Assembly: GCA_016781635.1 (NCBI GenBank)
Contig: JADDPY010000610.1
Span: 1-5,170 of the forward strand
Length of the DNA stretch: 5,170 nt
DNA from: Rubrobacter sp.
GTDB lineage: Bacteria; Actinomycetota; Rubrobacteria; Rubrobacterales; Rubrobacteraceae
Direction of reading: 5' to 3'
Part shown: one piece after another, positions 1 to 5,130 of the stretch
Layout of the letters: every line of letters starts with the position of its first letter
Position numbering within the stretch: position 1 is the stretch's first letter
Made by a program: the position numbers and the translations under genes
The notes under the pieces: generated by a model
Databases searched by the model: none
Told to the model about the DNA's origin: nothing
The model's input: the letters and a program-made list of their open reading frames with translations, nothing else

Positions 1-46
1 CAAGTCCCAGCCATCCACCGGAGCTCCTGTGCAGCAACGCGTCGTG

Positions 47-238
47 CTACCCCGGGGCCTCGCTCATCGCCTCTGCGGTCTCGCTGCCCATGCCGGGCAG
101 CATGTGAGAGTAGATGTCCAGGGTGATAGCGATGCTGGCGCGTTCTAGAAGCTCTTGGACAAACCTGGTGGTCGTGGTTCGGCGGTCTCGCGGAGACCCT
201 GGTAATGGTAGCGGGTGGCGGGACCGGTCCGATGCCAC
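47..238 (-). pseudogene. C-terminal remnant of a tyrosine recombinase/integrase
   Basis: The open frame encodes 63 residues. Its last ~37 match the C-terminal end of phage-type integrases: a stretch reading FVQELLERASIAITLDIYSH, then MLPGMG, then an acidic Ala/Glu-rich tail. The Tyr of LDIYSH aligns with the catalytic tyrosine that forms the covalent DNA link. The usual LGHAS before it has become LERAS, so the conserved Gly-His of that motif is lost. The first ~25 residues look unlike any integrase. In a neighbouring minus frame (about 170-215) a degraded relative of the FHDLRHTAATLL box can be read as RYHYQGLRETAE, which implies at least one frameshift. The core-binding domain and the rest of the catalytic domain (over 200 residues in the family) are absent. 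The ATG at 238 is probably accidental. I infer a dead gene left by a former mobile element. The family call is fairly safe, the exact left boundary of homology is not. Confidence 0.72.
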
Positions 239-279
239 GTCAGTTTAGAAGGCTTTTGAGGAGGTGACGCCCTCGGGGC

Positions 280-308
280 TTGTGCGAGGCCTCGAATGAG
301 CCTATAAG
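280..308 (+). promoter_or_regulatory. Candidate sigma-70 promoter of the MFS gene
   Basis: TTGTGC (280-285) and TATAAG (303-308) are separated by 17 nt, the optimal spacing. The -10 box matches TATAAT at five of six positions and the -35 box keeps the TTG. Transcription would start near 315, giving a ~54-nt leader before the ATG at 369. The spacer holds a perfect 10-bp palindrome, CGAGGCCTCG (285-294), which could be an operator or chance. The site lies just upstream of the integrase remnant's start, reading away from it. Confidence 0.5.
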
Positions 309-368
309 TAGCACGGGGAACAAAAGTGGGCGTATTTGCCCGTACAGGGACGCGAGGAGAGGAGATTC

Positions 369-1784
369 ATGGCAGCCACGGCGGAGAGGCAACAGGAAAC
401 GCTAGGCCCTCACGCAAAGTCGGCGATACGAGGGGCCTGGTTGGGGTTCTTCGTGGACATGTTCGACATCTACCTGCCCATCGTCGTGCTGGCGCCGGCT
501 TTGATCTATTTCGTTTCGCCGGATCTGAGCCCCGCCGCGACCGCGATCGTGGGCGGTTCGATCTTTGCGGCGACCTTGATCGGGAGGCCCATAGGGGCTT
601 TGATCTTCGGGCACTACGCCGACAAGATAGGGCGGCGGCGCACCACCATCATCTCCGTTACGGGCTTCGCCGTGGGGACGGGGCTTATGGCTTTCTTGCC
701 CGGATACCAGCAGTGGGGCATAGCGGCGGTCGTGCTCTTCATCCTTTTGCGCTTCATCGACGGCATCTTTCTCGGCGGGGAGTACACCGCGGCGAGCCCG
801 CTGGCGATGGAGTACTCGCCGAAGGAGAAGCGGGGGTTCTACGGGGCGCTGATCATGACCGGCTACCCGCTGGCGTACGCGACCATCTCCGTGCTCACCC
901 TCATCCTGCTCCAGTTTATACCGGCCGGCGATCTTAACTCCCCCTACGTGCAGTGGGGCTGGAGGATACCGTTCGTCCTCGGGAGCCTGATGGCTTTCGG
1001 CCTCGTTTTCTATTACGTTCGTTCGGTACACGAGTCGGAGGCCTTCGAGGAATCCGGGGGCACCGAGTCTCCGCTCAAGGAGCTGTTCAGCGGACAGAAC
1101 CTGTGGAGCTTCCTGCAGGTCTTCGTGCTCATGGGTGGTTTCTGGCTGACGCTGTACACGGCTTCGGCCATGCTCCCCGGCCTGCTCACCTCCGAGCTCG
1201 GCCTCTCCGGAACCAGGCTCACGATCACCCTGTCGATCGCCTTCCTCGTACTCGCCGGGGGCTACATGGCGGCGGGCGTAATAAGCCAGAAGGTGGGGCG
1301 CCGGCCGTACCTGATAGCGAACGCCATCGTCATGGCAACGGTCGGCACATTTCTCTACTACCTGCTCGTAAGATCGGCCCCAACGAACCTTCTTGTGATC
1401 ATCCTTCTCGTGACGGCGATCGTGGTCGTGGTGACCGCGCCGTGGGGCCTGACGACCACCTACATAAACGAGCGCTTCCAGACCGGCGTCCGGGCCTCCG
1501 GCTTCGGCCTCGGCTACAGCCTGGCGGTCATCCCCCCGGCGTTCTACGCCTTCTACCAGGCGGGCCTGGCCAGCTTCATGCCTTTCAAGTACACGCCTCT
1601 CCCCCTGCTGCTTATAGGAGCCCTGCTCATGCTTGTCGGGGCGGTGTGGGGCCCGGAGACGAGGGACGTGGATTTCCAGAAAGACGCTAGCACGTCTCCG
1701 GATGCCGAGACCCCTGGCACGGACGATCTCGCGAGAAACTCCCGAAGCGTCTCCGGATCCAGGCGTAACACCGACGGCTCGTAG
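369..1784 (+). CDS. MFS transporter, metabolite:H+ symporter (MHS) type
   Basis: This is a 471-residue inner-membrane transporter with about 12 hydrophobic segments. The MFS loop 2-3 signature GHYADKIGRRR is at residues 81-91, and its weaker copy KVGRRPY is at about 308-314 in the second half. RFIDGIFLGGEYTAA (128-142) and ERFQTGVRASGFGLGY (368-383) match the patterns of the MHS group, which includes shikimate, alpha-ketoglutarate, proline/betaine and protocatechuate carriers. Proton-coupled uptake of an organic acid is therefore likely, but the substrate cannot be assigned. I chose the ATG at 369 because AGGAG (360-364) sits 4 nt upstream. An in-frame ATG at 336 would add 11 charged residues and has no comparable ribosome site. 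The polar tail after GPETRDVDF (residue ~429 onward, ~40 residues rich in Ser, Asp and Arg) looks unconserved and may have been added when the downstream dehydrogenase was truncated. The neighbours are catabolic enzymes, which supports an uptake role. Confidence 0.9.
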   Translation: MAATAERQQETLGPHAKSAIRGAWLGFFVDMFDIYLPIVVLAPALIYFVSPDLSPAATAIVGGSIFAATLIGRPIGALIFGHYADKIGRRRTTIISVTGFAVGTGLMAFLPGYQQWGIAAVVLFILLRFIDGIFLGGEYTAASPLAMEYSPKEKRGFYGALIMTGYPLAYATISVLTLILLQFIPAGDLNSPYVQWGWRIPFVLGSLMAFGLVFYYVRSVHESEAFEESGGTESPLKELFSGQNLWSFLQVFVLMGGFWLTLYTASAMLPGLLTSELGLSGTRLTITLSIAFLVLAGGYMAAGVISQKVGRRPYLIANAIVMATVGTFLYYLLVRSAPTNLLVIILLVTAIVVVVTAPWGLTTTYINERFQTGVRASGFGLGYSLAVIPPAFYAFYQAGLASFMPFKYTPLPLLLIGALLMLVGAVWGPETRDVDFQKDASTSPDAETPGTDDLARNSRSVSGSRRNTDGS

Positions 1785-1809
1785 GAGACGTCGGCATGGG
1801 GTGCGTTGC

Positions 1810-2086
1810 GACGGGAGGAGCTACTCGAACGGGGTCAGAGTCCCCGGCTACGTCCTCGATCGGCCCTTCGACGGCGGCTTCTAGCGCAACCTTGATAAAC
1901 AAAGACCTCAGGGTTGCGCTAGAAGCCGCCGCGAAGATGAACTTCCCCATCTTTGTCGGGTCGACTATCGCCCAGATCTGGCAGGCCGCCGTTTCCCTCG
2001 GCGACGGCGGCCTGGACCACGCGGAGATCCAGGCTCCCCCGGAGGACATAGCTCGAAGCTGGGATGCGGGGGGCAAGAAGCCGTGA
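1810..2086 (+). pseudogene. 3-hydroxyisobutyrate dehydrogenase-like oxidoreductase, C-terminal fragment, frameshifted
   Basis: Two frames together spell the C-terminal helical domain of the HIBADH/6-phosphogluconate-dehydrogenase-like family. The first (1810-1881) gives SYSNGVRVPGYVLDRPFDGGF and then a TAG at 1882. The second (from about 1883) gives LINKDLRVALEAAAKM, FPIFVGSTIAQIWQAAVSLG and DGGLDHAEI, ending at the TGA at 2086. Family members read NRVPxML...F.PGFALDLMLKDLRLALEAA..GVPMPVGA...QLYQAA...G.GDEDHSA, so homology runs straight across the break with one extra nucleotide. The N-terminal Rossmann NAD(P) domain and the first ~190 residues of the usual ~290 are missing. What precedes 1810 is the MFS 3' end. 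The ATG at 1796 opens the second frame but is unlikely to be a real start, since homology before 1881 is in the other frame. A 20-bp perfect inverted repeat (1872-1931) covers the frameshift. The substrate is unknown; beta-hydroxyacids are typical for the family. Confidence 0.75.
1872..1931. repeat. Perfect 20-bp inverted repeat with 20-nt spacer
   Basis: The left arm at 1872-1891 (CGGCGGCTTCTAGCGCAACC) is the exact reverse complement of 1912-1931. Beyond a T/G position, three more inward pairs (1893-1895 with 1908-1910) would extend an RNA stem to 24 pairs around a 12-nt loop. The right arm encodes conserved dehydrogenase residues (part of RVALEAAA), whereas the left arm carries the TAG and the frameshift. 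No T-run follows on the plus strand (gaagatgaac), nor on the minus strand, so it is not a classic intrinsic terminator. It could still affect the 3' end of the MFS transcript, 88 nt upstream. Confidence 0.95.
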
Positions 2087-2234
2087 GCGTCTCGATGGTC
2101 GGTTGCCGGACGTGCCGTGCTCTTCACTGTTCCAGGATTGTTGTCGAAAACCTGGATCCAGGCGAAGGAGGCCTGCTGCCGGCCCTGAGGGCTTTGTATC
2201 GTATCTTCGCTGTAGGACGGTGTAAGGAGGACAG
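2087..2234. promoter_or_regulatory. Spacer with 12-bp palindrome upstream of the SCP2-like/hydrolase pair
   Basis: CCTGGATCCAGG (2151-2162) is a perfect palindrome, and a third half-site, TCCAGG, lies at 2131-2136 in inverted orientation to CCTGGA (2151-2156). The three elements would suit a dimeric repressor or activator of the operon starting at 2235, about 73 nt downstream. A short direct repeat GTATCGTATC (2196-2205) lies closer to the gene. I see no convincing -35/-10 pair, so the promoter itself is not assigned. The stretch has no recognisable coding remnant. Confidence 0.3.
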
Positions 2235-2654
2235 ATGGGCCGGTTGACGATTCCCCAGCATTCTTTTCCCGCCAGAGAATGGTTCGAGTCGCTGCGCGAG
2301 GCGGTCGCGGCCGACGCGGAGATGGCGGTGATCGGTCGCTGGTGCGACCTGAACCTGGCCCTCGCGATAGACGGGGGCCTTGTCCTGCTACGCATCAGAG
2401 GAGGAAAGCTTGTGGAGACCGTCTTCGATCCCGATATCGGCGTCTCCTGGATGGTCACGCTGCGCGGAACGCTCGACGACTGGAGAACCTTTTTGCAGCC
2501 GCTCCCGCCGCCTTTCTACTCCGACCTGCTCGCCATGAACAGTCGTGTGCCGTCGTTCGGCATAGAGGGTGACCGCAGCGCTTTCGTTCGCCATCTGCGT
2601 CCTCTCGGGAGGATCTTCGCGCTCGCCCAGCGGCTCGGAGGCGAGCATGCCTGA
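2235..2654 (+). CDS. Small SCP2-like protein, hypothetical
   Basis: This is a 139-residue soluble protein with no signal peptide or membrane segment. The start is firm: TAAGGAGGA (2223-2231) precedes the ATG by 3 nt. The order of segments resembles the SCP2 sterol-carrier fold: an alternating strand region LNLALAIDGGLVLLRIRGGK (about 38-57), an acidic VFDPDIGVSW, a VTLRGTLDDWRTFLQPLPPPFYSDLL segment (74-99), then FGIEGD and a helical C-terminus. SCP2-like domains bind lipids or hydrophobic ligands and some act as accessory domains to enzymes. The Pro-rich turn PLPPPFYSDLLAM is distinctive. It overlaps the alpha/beta hydrolase gene by 8 nt, so the two are probably translated together and may work on the same compound. 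I know of no defined activity. The family call is by pattern only and could be wrong; that this is a real gene is much safer. Confidence 0.82.
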   Translation: MGRLTIPQHSFPAREWFESLREAVAADAEMAVIGRWCDLNLALAIDGGLVLLRIRGGKLVETVFDPDIGVSWMVTLRGTLDDWRTFLQPLPPPFYSDLLAMNSRVPSFGIEGDRSAFVRHLRPLGRIFALAQRLGGEHA

Positions 2655-3483
2655 GTTCGACCCGATAACCGGCGGGTACGTGTATTTGGACGTCGCCGGC
2701 GTTCGCAATCGCGTCTACTTCGAGGAGGCCGGGAGCGGGCGACCGCTCCTGTGCCTGCACACGGCGGGGTCCGACTCCCGCCAGTACCGTCACCTGCTCT
2801 GCGATCCGGAGGTGACCTCGCGGTGGCGCGTCCTCGCTTTCGATATGCCCTACCATGGGCGCTCGCTACCGCCTGACGGGTGGTGGAAGAACGAGTACCT
2901 GCTCACGCGTGAAGCTTACGCGGGTATGGTCATGGCCTTCACGCGGACGATGGATCTGCGCCAGCCCGTGGTCCTTGGCTGTTCGATGGGCGGAGCGCTC
3001 GTGCTCGAACTGGCCCGCCTCTACGGTGAGGAGGTCGGCGCGGTGATCGGCCTCGAAGCGGCCAGCAAGATAGAGGGCCGCTTCCTCGACTGGTCCGTGA
3101 TGCCGGACATCGACGGTTCGGTGATGGCCGCGTCGTGGACCTACGGCCTCATGGCCCCCCAGAGCCCCGAGCCTTACCGGCGCGAGGCTTGGTGGACGTA
3201 CAGCCAGGGCGGCCCCGGGATCTACCGGGGTGATACGTACTTCTACAGCGTGGATTGGGACCTGCGCGGGCGGGAGGAAGAGATAGACACCGGACGGTGC
3301 CCGGTCTACCTGCTGACCGGAGAGTACGACTACGCTTGTACCGCCGAGGAGTCCGCCACGACCGCCGCCGCCATTCCCGGGGCGAACTTCACCAGGATGG
3401 AGGGCATCGGCCACTTCCCAATGACCGAGAACTACCCCATGTTCCGGGAGTACCTGCTCCCCGTGCTCCGGGAGCGCGAGTAG
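2647..3483 (+). CDS. Alpha/beta hydrolase
   Basis: This is a 278-residue cytosolic hydrolase of the alpha/beta fold with the full catalytic set. The nucleophile elbow GCSMGG places Ser113, the acid is Asp228 in LLTGEYDYAC, and the base is His256 in GIGHFPMTENYP. The oxyanion-hole loop is HTAGSD (38-43), where many relatives have HG. FDMPYHGRS (65-73) is the usual strand-4 turn. A lid region (about 140-200) is rich in Trp and Tyr, which suits an aromatic or hydrophobic substrate. The start at 2647 is supported by GGAGG (2637-2641), 5 nt upstream, and by the typical overlap with the preceding gene; a further in-frame ATG at 2569 lies inside that gene and adds an unconserved 26 residues. The family includes ring-fission-product hydrolases, enol-lactonases, esterases and cofactor-free haloperoxidases. 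The CMD-family neighbour favours lactone or ring-cleavage chemistry, but the specific reaction is undetermined. Confidence 0.92.
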   Translation: MPEFDPITGGYVYLDVAGVRNRVYFEEAGSGRPLLCLHTAGSDSRQYRHLLCDPEVTSRWRVLAFDMPYHGRSLPPDGWWKNEYLLTREAYAGMVMAFTRTMDLRQPVVLGCSMGGALVLELARLYGEEVGAVIGLEAASKIEGRFLDWSVMPDIDGSVMAASWTYGLMAPQSPEPYRREAWWTYSQGGPGIYRGDTYFYSVDWDLRGREEEIDTGRCPVYLLTGEYDYACTAEESATTAAAIPGANFTRMEGIGHFPMTENYPMFREYLLPVLRERE

Positions 3484-3521
3484 AAACAGAACCCGGTTTC
3501 ACCGTGCGCTGCGTCGACGAG

Positions 3522-3894
3522 ATGGTCGAGAAGCGCGACTATGTGCTTGGTAACCACAAGGCGATGATCGCCCGGGATACGACGTCTTGCAAGCGGTCAA
3601 CGGCCCCGTGGGAGCCGCGTACCTCAAGCAACTCAGGCTCCACCGCAAGACCAGGGAGCTCATCTTTATCGTCAGATTTACGAGCATGCGAGCGAGCAAG
3701 AGGCATATCCACAACCACATTCACGCCGCTCTAGACCTCAGCGTCTCGAAGGAAAAGTACTGGAGGATGAAGATCTCCTTTACCAAGACCGGCATAGTCG
3801 CCTTTCGGGAGGGCTTCGAAGCCAACGGAAGGTAACCGGAGCCGAGGGTATCGAGCTTATGAGCAAGGCTTACCAGGGACGGTCAGGGTTCTGA
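3522..3894 (+). pseudogene. Carboxymuconolactone decarboxylase (CMD) family protein, multiply frameshifted
   Basis: Three frames in succession spell one protein. Frame one (3522 to about 3577) gives MVEKRDYVLGNHKAMIARD. Frame two (about 3572 to 3828) gives PGYDVLQAVNGPVGAAYLKQ, then RKTRELIFIVRFTSMRASK, RHIHNHIHAALDLSVSKE and TGIVAFREGFEANG. Frame three (3829 to 3894) gives KVTGAEGIELMSKAYQGRSGF and a stop. The central part matches the CMD/AhpD-like helical fold: K/R-T-R-E-L-I, then R-A-S/P-K-x-H-I...HI-AAL. The AhpD CxxC cysteines are absent, as in decarboxylase-type members. Restoring 7 nt and 1 nt at the two breaks gives 381 nt, 126 residues, the usual family size. Within frame two, KYWR at 3755-3766 hides VLE in another frame (3757-3765), pointing to a compensated pair of small indels. 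It begins 38 nt after the hydrolase stop with no clear ribosome site, so coupling to that operon is likely. As written it cannot make the full protein. Confidence 0.78.
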
Positions 3895-4040
3895 GGGCCT
3901 GTTGGTTTGAATTCGCCATCCGCGGTCCCTGCATGCGGGGAGAAATCCGTATGCGTATAGCACTATGCGGCTTGGGTCATTCGACGCGAGACTCACCCGG
4001 GCCTGACGGCCGTCGAGCGTGGGGGACACGGTCCCCTCGA
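3895..4040. other. Convergent intergenic region
   Basis: This 146-nt gap lies between the CMD pseudogene and the convergent MBL gene. It contains a near-palindrome around GCATGC (3927-3940), a short hairpin at 3952-3967, a 10-bp palindrome GACGGCCGTC (4005-4014) and the GGGGAC hairpin listed separately. A possible start ATG at 3951, preceded by GGGGAGAAAT, reads MRIALCGLG and could be the first residues of a Rossmann-fold dehydrogenase, but the similarity ends there. No complete gene is visible. Confidence 0.4.
4022..4036 (-). terminator. Candidate hairpin at the 3' end of the MBL gene
   Basis: GGGGAC (4022-4027) and GTCCCC (4031-4036) pair perfectly around a 3-nt loop. The hairpin begins 5 nt past the MBL stop codon on the minus strand. 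There is no following T-run, so it would be a non-canonical terminator or an RNA 3'-end stabiliser. Its position between convergent genes makes a transcription-ending role reasonable but unproven. Confidence 0.35.
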
Positions 4041-4829
4041 TCACGCGATGCGAACCGCCACGCCTTCCAGTCCGTCCCTTGCGGGTGGGAAGCGTTCCAT
4101 TACCAGGGGATCGTGTCCCGGCACGACGTGAGCGGGAGAATCGGCCAGGGAGTGCACGATGTCGAACGCGCCGTACATCCGGGCCAGGTCCGTAACGATG
4201 CTGGACGGGCGGTCCTGCTCTATGTTGGCGTAGAAGTGCGTCACGTCGGAAGCGAGGACCACATTGCCCCGGGCCGTCTTTACCCGGACGATTTGCAGCC
4301 CAGAGGAATGTCCTCCGGTCCGGTGCACCTCGATCCCGGGTACCACCTCTTCGCTACTGTCGACGAAGCGCAGGCGGCCCGCGAAGTTTTCGCACACGAG
4401 ATGGAGTACGTCTTCCGGCTCGATCGTTCCACGAAAGTGCGGCCTCCCCGCGTATCGTCCCGTCCAGAACCTCATCTCCTCCTCCTGGACCACGAAGGTG
4501 GCGGCGGGGAACTTCTCCAGGTTGCCGACGTGATCGTAGTGGAAGTGAGTAAGGATCACGAGCGGAACCTCACCGCTGTCTATGCCCAGTTCTCTCAGAA
4601 CTTCCGTCGGGCACCGGAGGTGGGTGCGACCACGCCGGGCCGCCACCTCGGCGGTAAAGCCGGTGTCGATCACGACGGTATATTGTTCGGAGACCGCCGC
4701 CCAGACAAAGTAGTCCATGGGCATGGGGGAGTCGTGTGGGTCGTGCCCGTAGAAGTGCTCACCGCTGCGCGCCTCACGGGTCGCGTACCTGACGGCGTAA
4801 ACCTCGAAGTGTGGTCCCTCGGTGGTCAT
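4041..4829 (-). CDS. Metallo-beta-lactamase-fold hydrolase, lactonase-like
   Basis: This is a 262-residue cytosolic metallohydrolase. The zinc ligands of the fold are all present: THFHYDH (motif His95-x-His97-x-Asp99-His100), GGHSSG with His174, ASD with Asp195, and VPGHDP with His239. An early strand VVIDTGF carries the usual Asp-Thr-Gly. The motif set and the ASDVTHFYANIEQDRP segment resemble proteins annotated as the N-acyl homoserine lactonase family, but the Tyr three residues after the bridging Asp in AiiA-type enzymes (DxxY) is His198 here, with Tyr at 200. Quorum-signal hydrolysis should therefore not be assumed; opening a lactone from the neighbouring catabolic pathway is equally plausible. 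The start at 4829 is chosen because AAGGGGG (4836-4842 on the complement) sits 6 nt upstream; an in-frame ATG at 4919 adds 30 low-complexity residues outside the fold. It converges on the hydrolase operon, so it has its own promoter. Confidence 0.9.
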   Translation of the reverse strand: MTTEGPHFEVYAVRYATREARSGEHFYGHDPHDSPMPMDYFVWAAVSEQYTVVIDTGFTAEVAARRGRTHLRCPTEVLRELGIDSGEVPLVILTHFHYDHVGNLEKFPAATFVVQEEEMRFWTGRYAGRPHFRGTIEPEDVLHLVCENFAGRLRFVDSSEEVVPGIEVHRTGGHSSGLQIVRVKTARGNVVLASDVTHFYANIEQDRPSSIVTDLARMYGAFDIVHSLADSPAHVVPGHDPLVMERFPPARDGLEGVAVRIA

Positions 4830-4894
4830 TGCGGTCCCCCTTGCACCGTTTGAATGGCAGCGTGTGGTGGTCGAGTGGCGTTTGCTCGGAGAGA

Positions 4895-4924
4895 ATCTTA
4901 CGGACAAGCTCTGGCACACGCTAA
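4895..4924 (-). promoter_or_regulatory. Weak candidate promoter of the MBL gene
   Basis: Read on the minus strand, TTAGCG (4919-4924) and TAAGAT (4895-4900) are 18 nt apart and would start transcription near 4888, about 60 nt before the start codon. The -10 box is fair and the -35 box is poor. It is the best candidate in this stretch, not a firm call. Confidence 0.3.
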
Positions 4925-5066
4925 TCTCGCAGTATGAGGCGGATGGATAACTACTTGCTTCTTCGTCCCCCTAGGTGACGCGTATTACCTTACGAGAAGG
5001 AGGGACACTGGCCCGAGCCCAGCATCGCCCACTCTGAAACACTGCAGAGAATATTCGCCAAACCTG
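4925..5066. other. Non-coding stretch between the MBL promoter and the tRNA promoter
   Basis: Of the roughly 300 nt between the MBL start (4830) and the tRNA (5131), this middle part holds no recognisable gene. Its base composition is more balanced than that of the coding regions. An AGAAGGAGGGAC sequence (4994-5005) looks like a ribosome site but is followed only by a few codons from CTG before a stop, so I do not call a gene. Confidence 0.4.
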
Positions 5067-5096
5067 TTAGAAAACCTCTTCGGGGTCTGCTAAACT
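5067..5096 (+). promoter_or_regulatory. Candidate promoter of tRNA-Asp, extended -10
   Basis: TTAGAA (5067-5072) and TAAACT (5091-5096) are 18 nt apart, and TGC directly before the -10 box forms the extended TGn motif. The predicted start near 5103 leaves a ~28-nt leader ahead of the tRNA at 5131. The local AT-rich run stands out from the GC-rich surroundings, as expected for a stable-RNA promoter. Confidence 0.5.
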
Positions 5097-5103
5097 CCTG
5101 TGG

Positions 5104-5121
5104 CTCCAGACGAGTCTGGAG
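5104..5121 (+). repeat. Hairpin in the tRNA-Asp leader
   Basis: CTCCAGAC (5104-5111) is the exact reverse complement of GTCTGGAG (5114-5121). As RNA it would form a 7-bp stem with a CGAG tetraloop, beginning almost at the predicted transcription start and ending 9 nt before the mature tRNA 5' end. It might aid processing or folding of the precursor, or be a protein-binding palindrome. Confidence 0.6.
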
Positions 5122-5130
5122 ACCTTACGC

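Noticed and set aside
336..368. Upstream ATG extending the MFS protein by 11 residues
   Set aside because: It lacks a good ribosome site, and the extension is simply the translated AGGAG-rich leader of the ATG at 369.
1872..1931. Inverted repeat as terminal repeats of an insertion sequence or as an intrinsic terminator
   Set aside because: The 20-nt spacer is far too short for a mobile element, no target duplication is visible, and no T-run follows on either strand.
1755..2164. 11-bp direct repeat GGATCCAGGCG at 1755-1765 and 2154-2164 flanking the dehydrogenase remnant
   Set aside because: Direct repeats of this length are expected by chance in a 5-kb window, and nothing else suggests a transposon or recombination scar there.
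1919..2458. 179-codon minus-strand open frame crossing the 2087-2234 spacer
   Set aside because: The product is low-complexity and overlaps both the dehydrogenase remnant and the well-supported SCP2-like gene in antisense.
3933..4853. 306-codon open frame on the plus strand opposite the MBL gene
   Set aside because: Its translation has no recognisable motifs, and the opposite strand carries all metal-binding motifs of a known fold. It is an antisense shadow of GC-rich codon bias.
4830..4919. N-terminal extension of the MBL protein to an ATG at 4919
   Set aside because: The 30 residues are Ser/Thr/Arg-rich, outside the fold, and would place the clear AAGGGGG ribosome site inside the gene. 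They also run through the candidate promoter.
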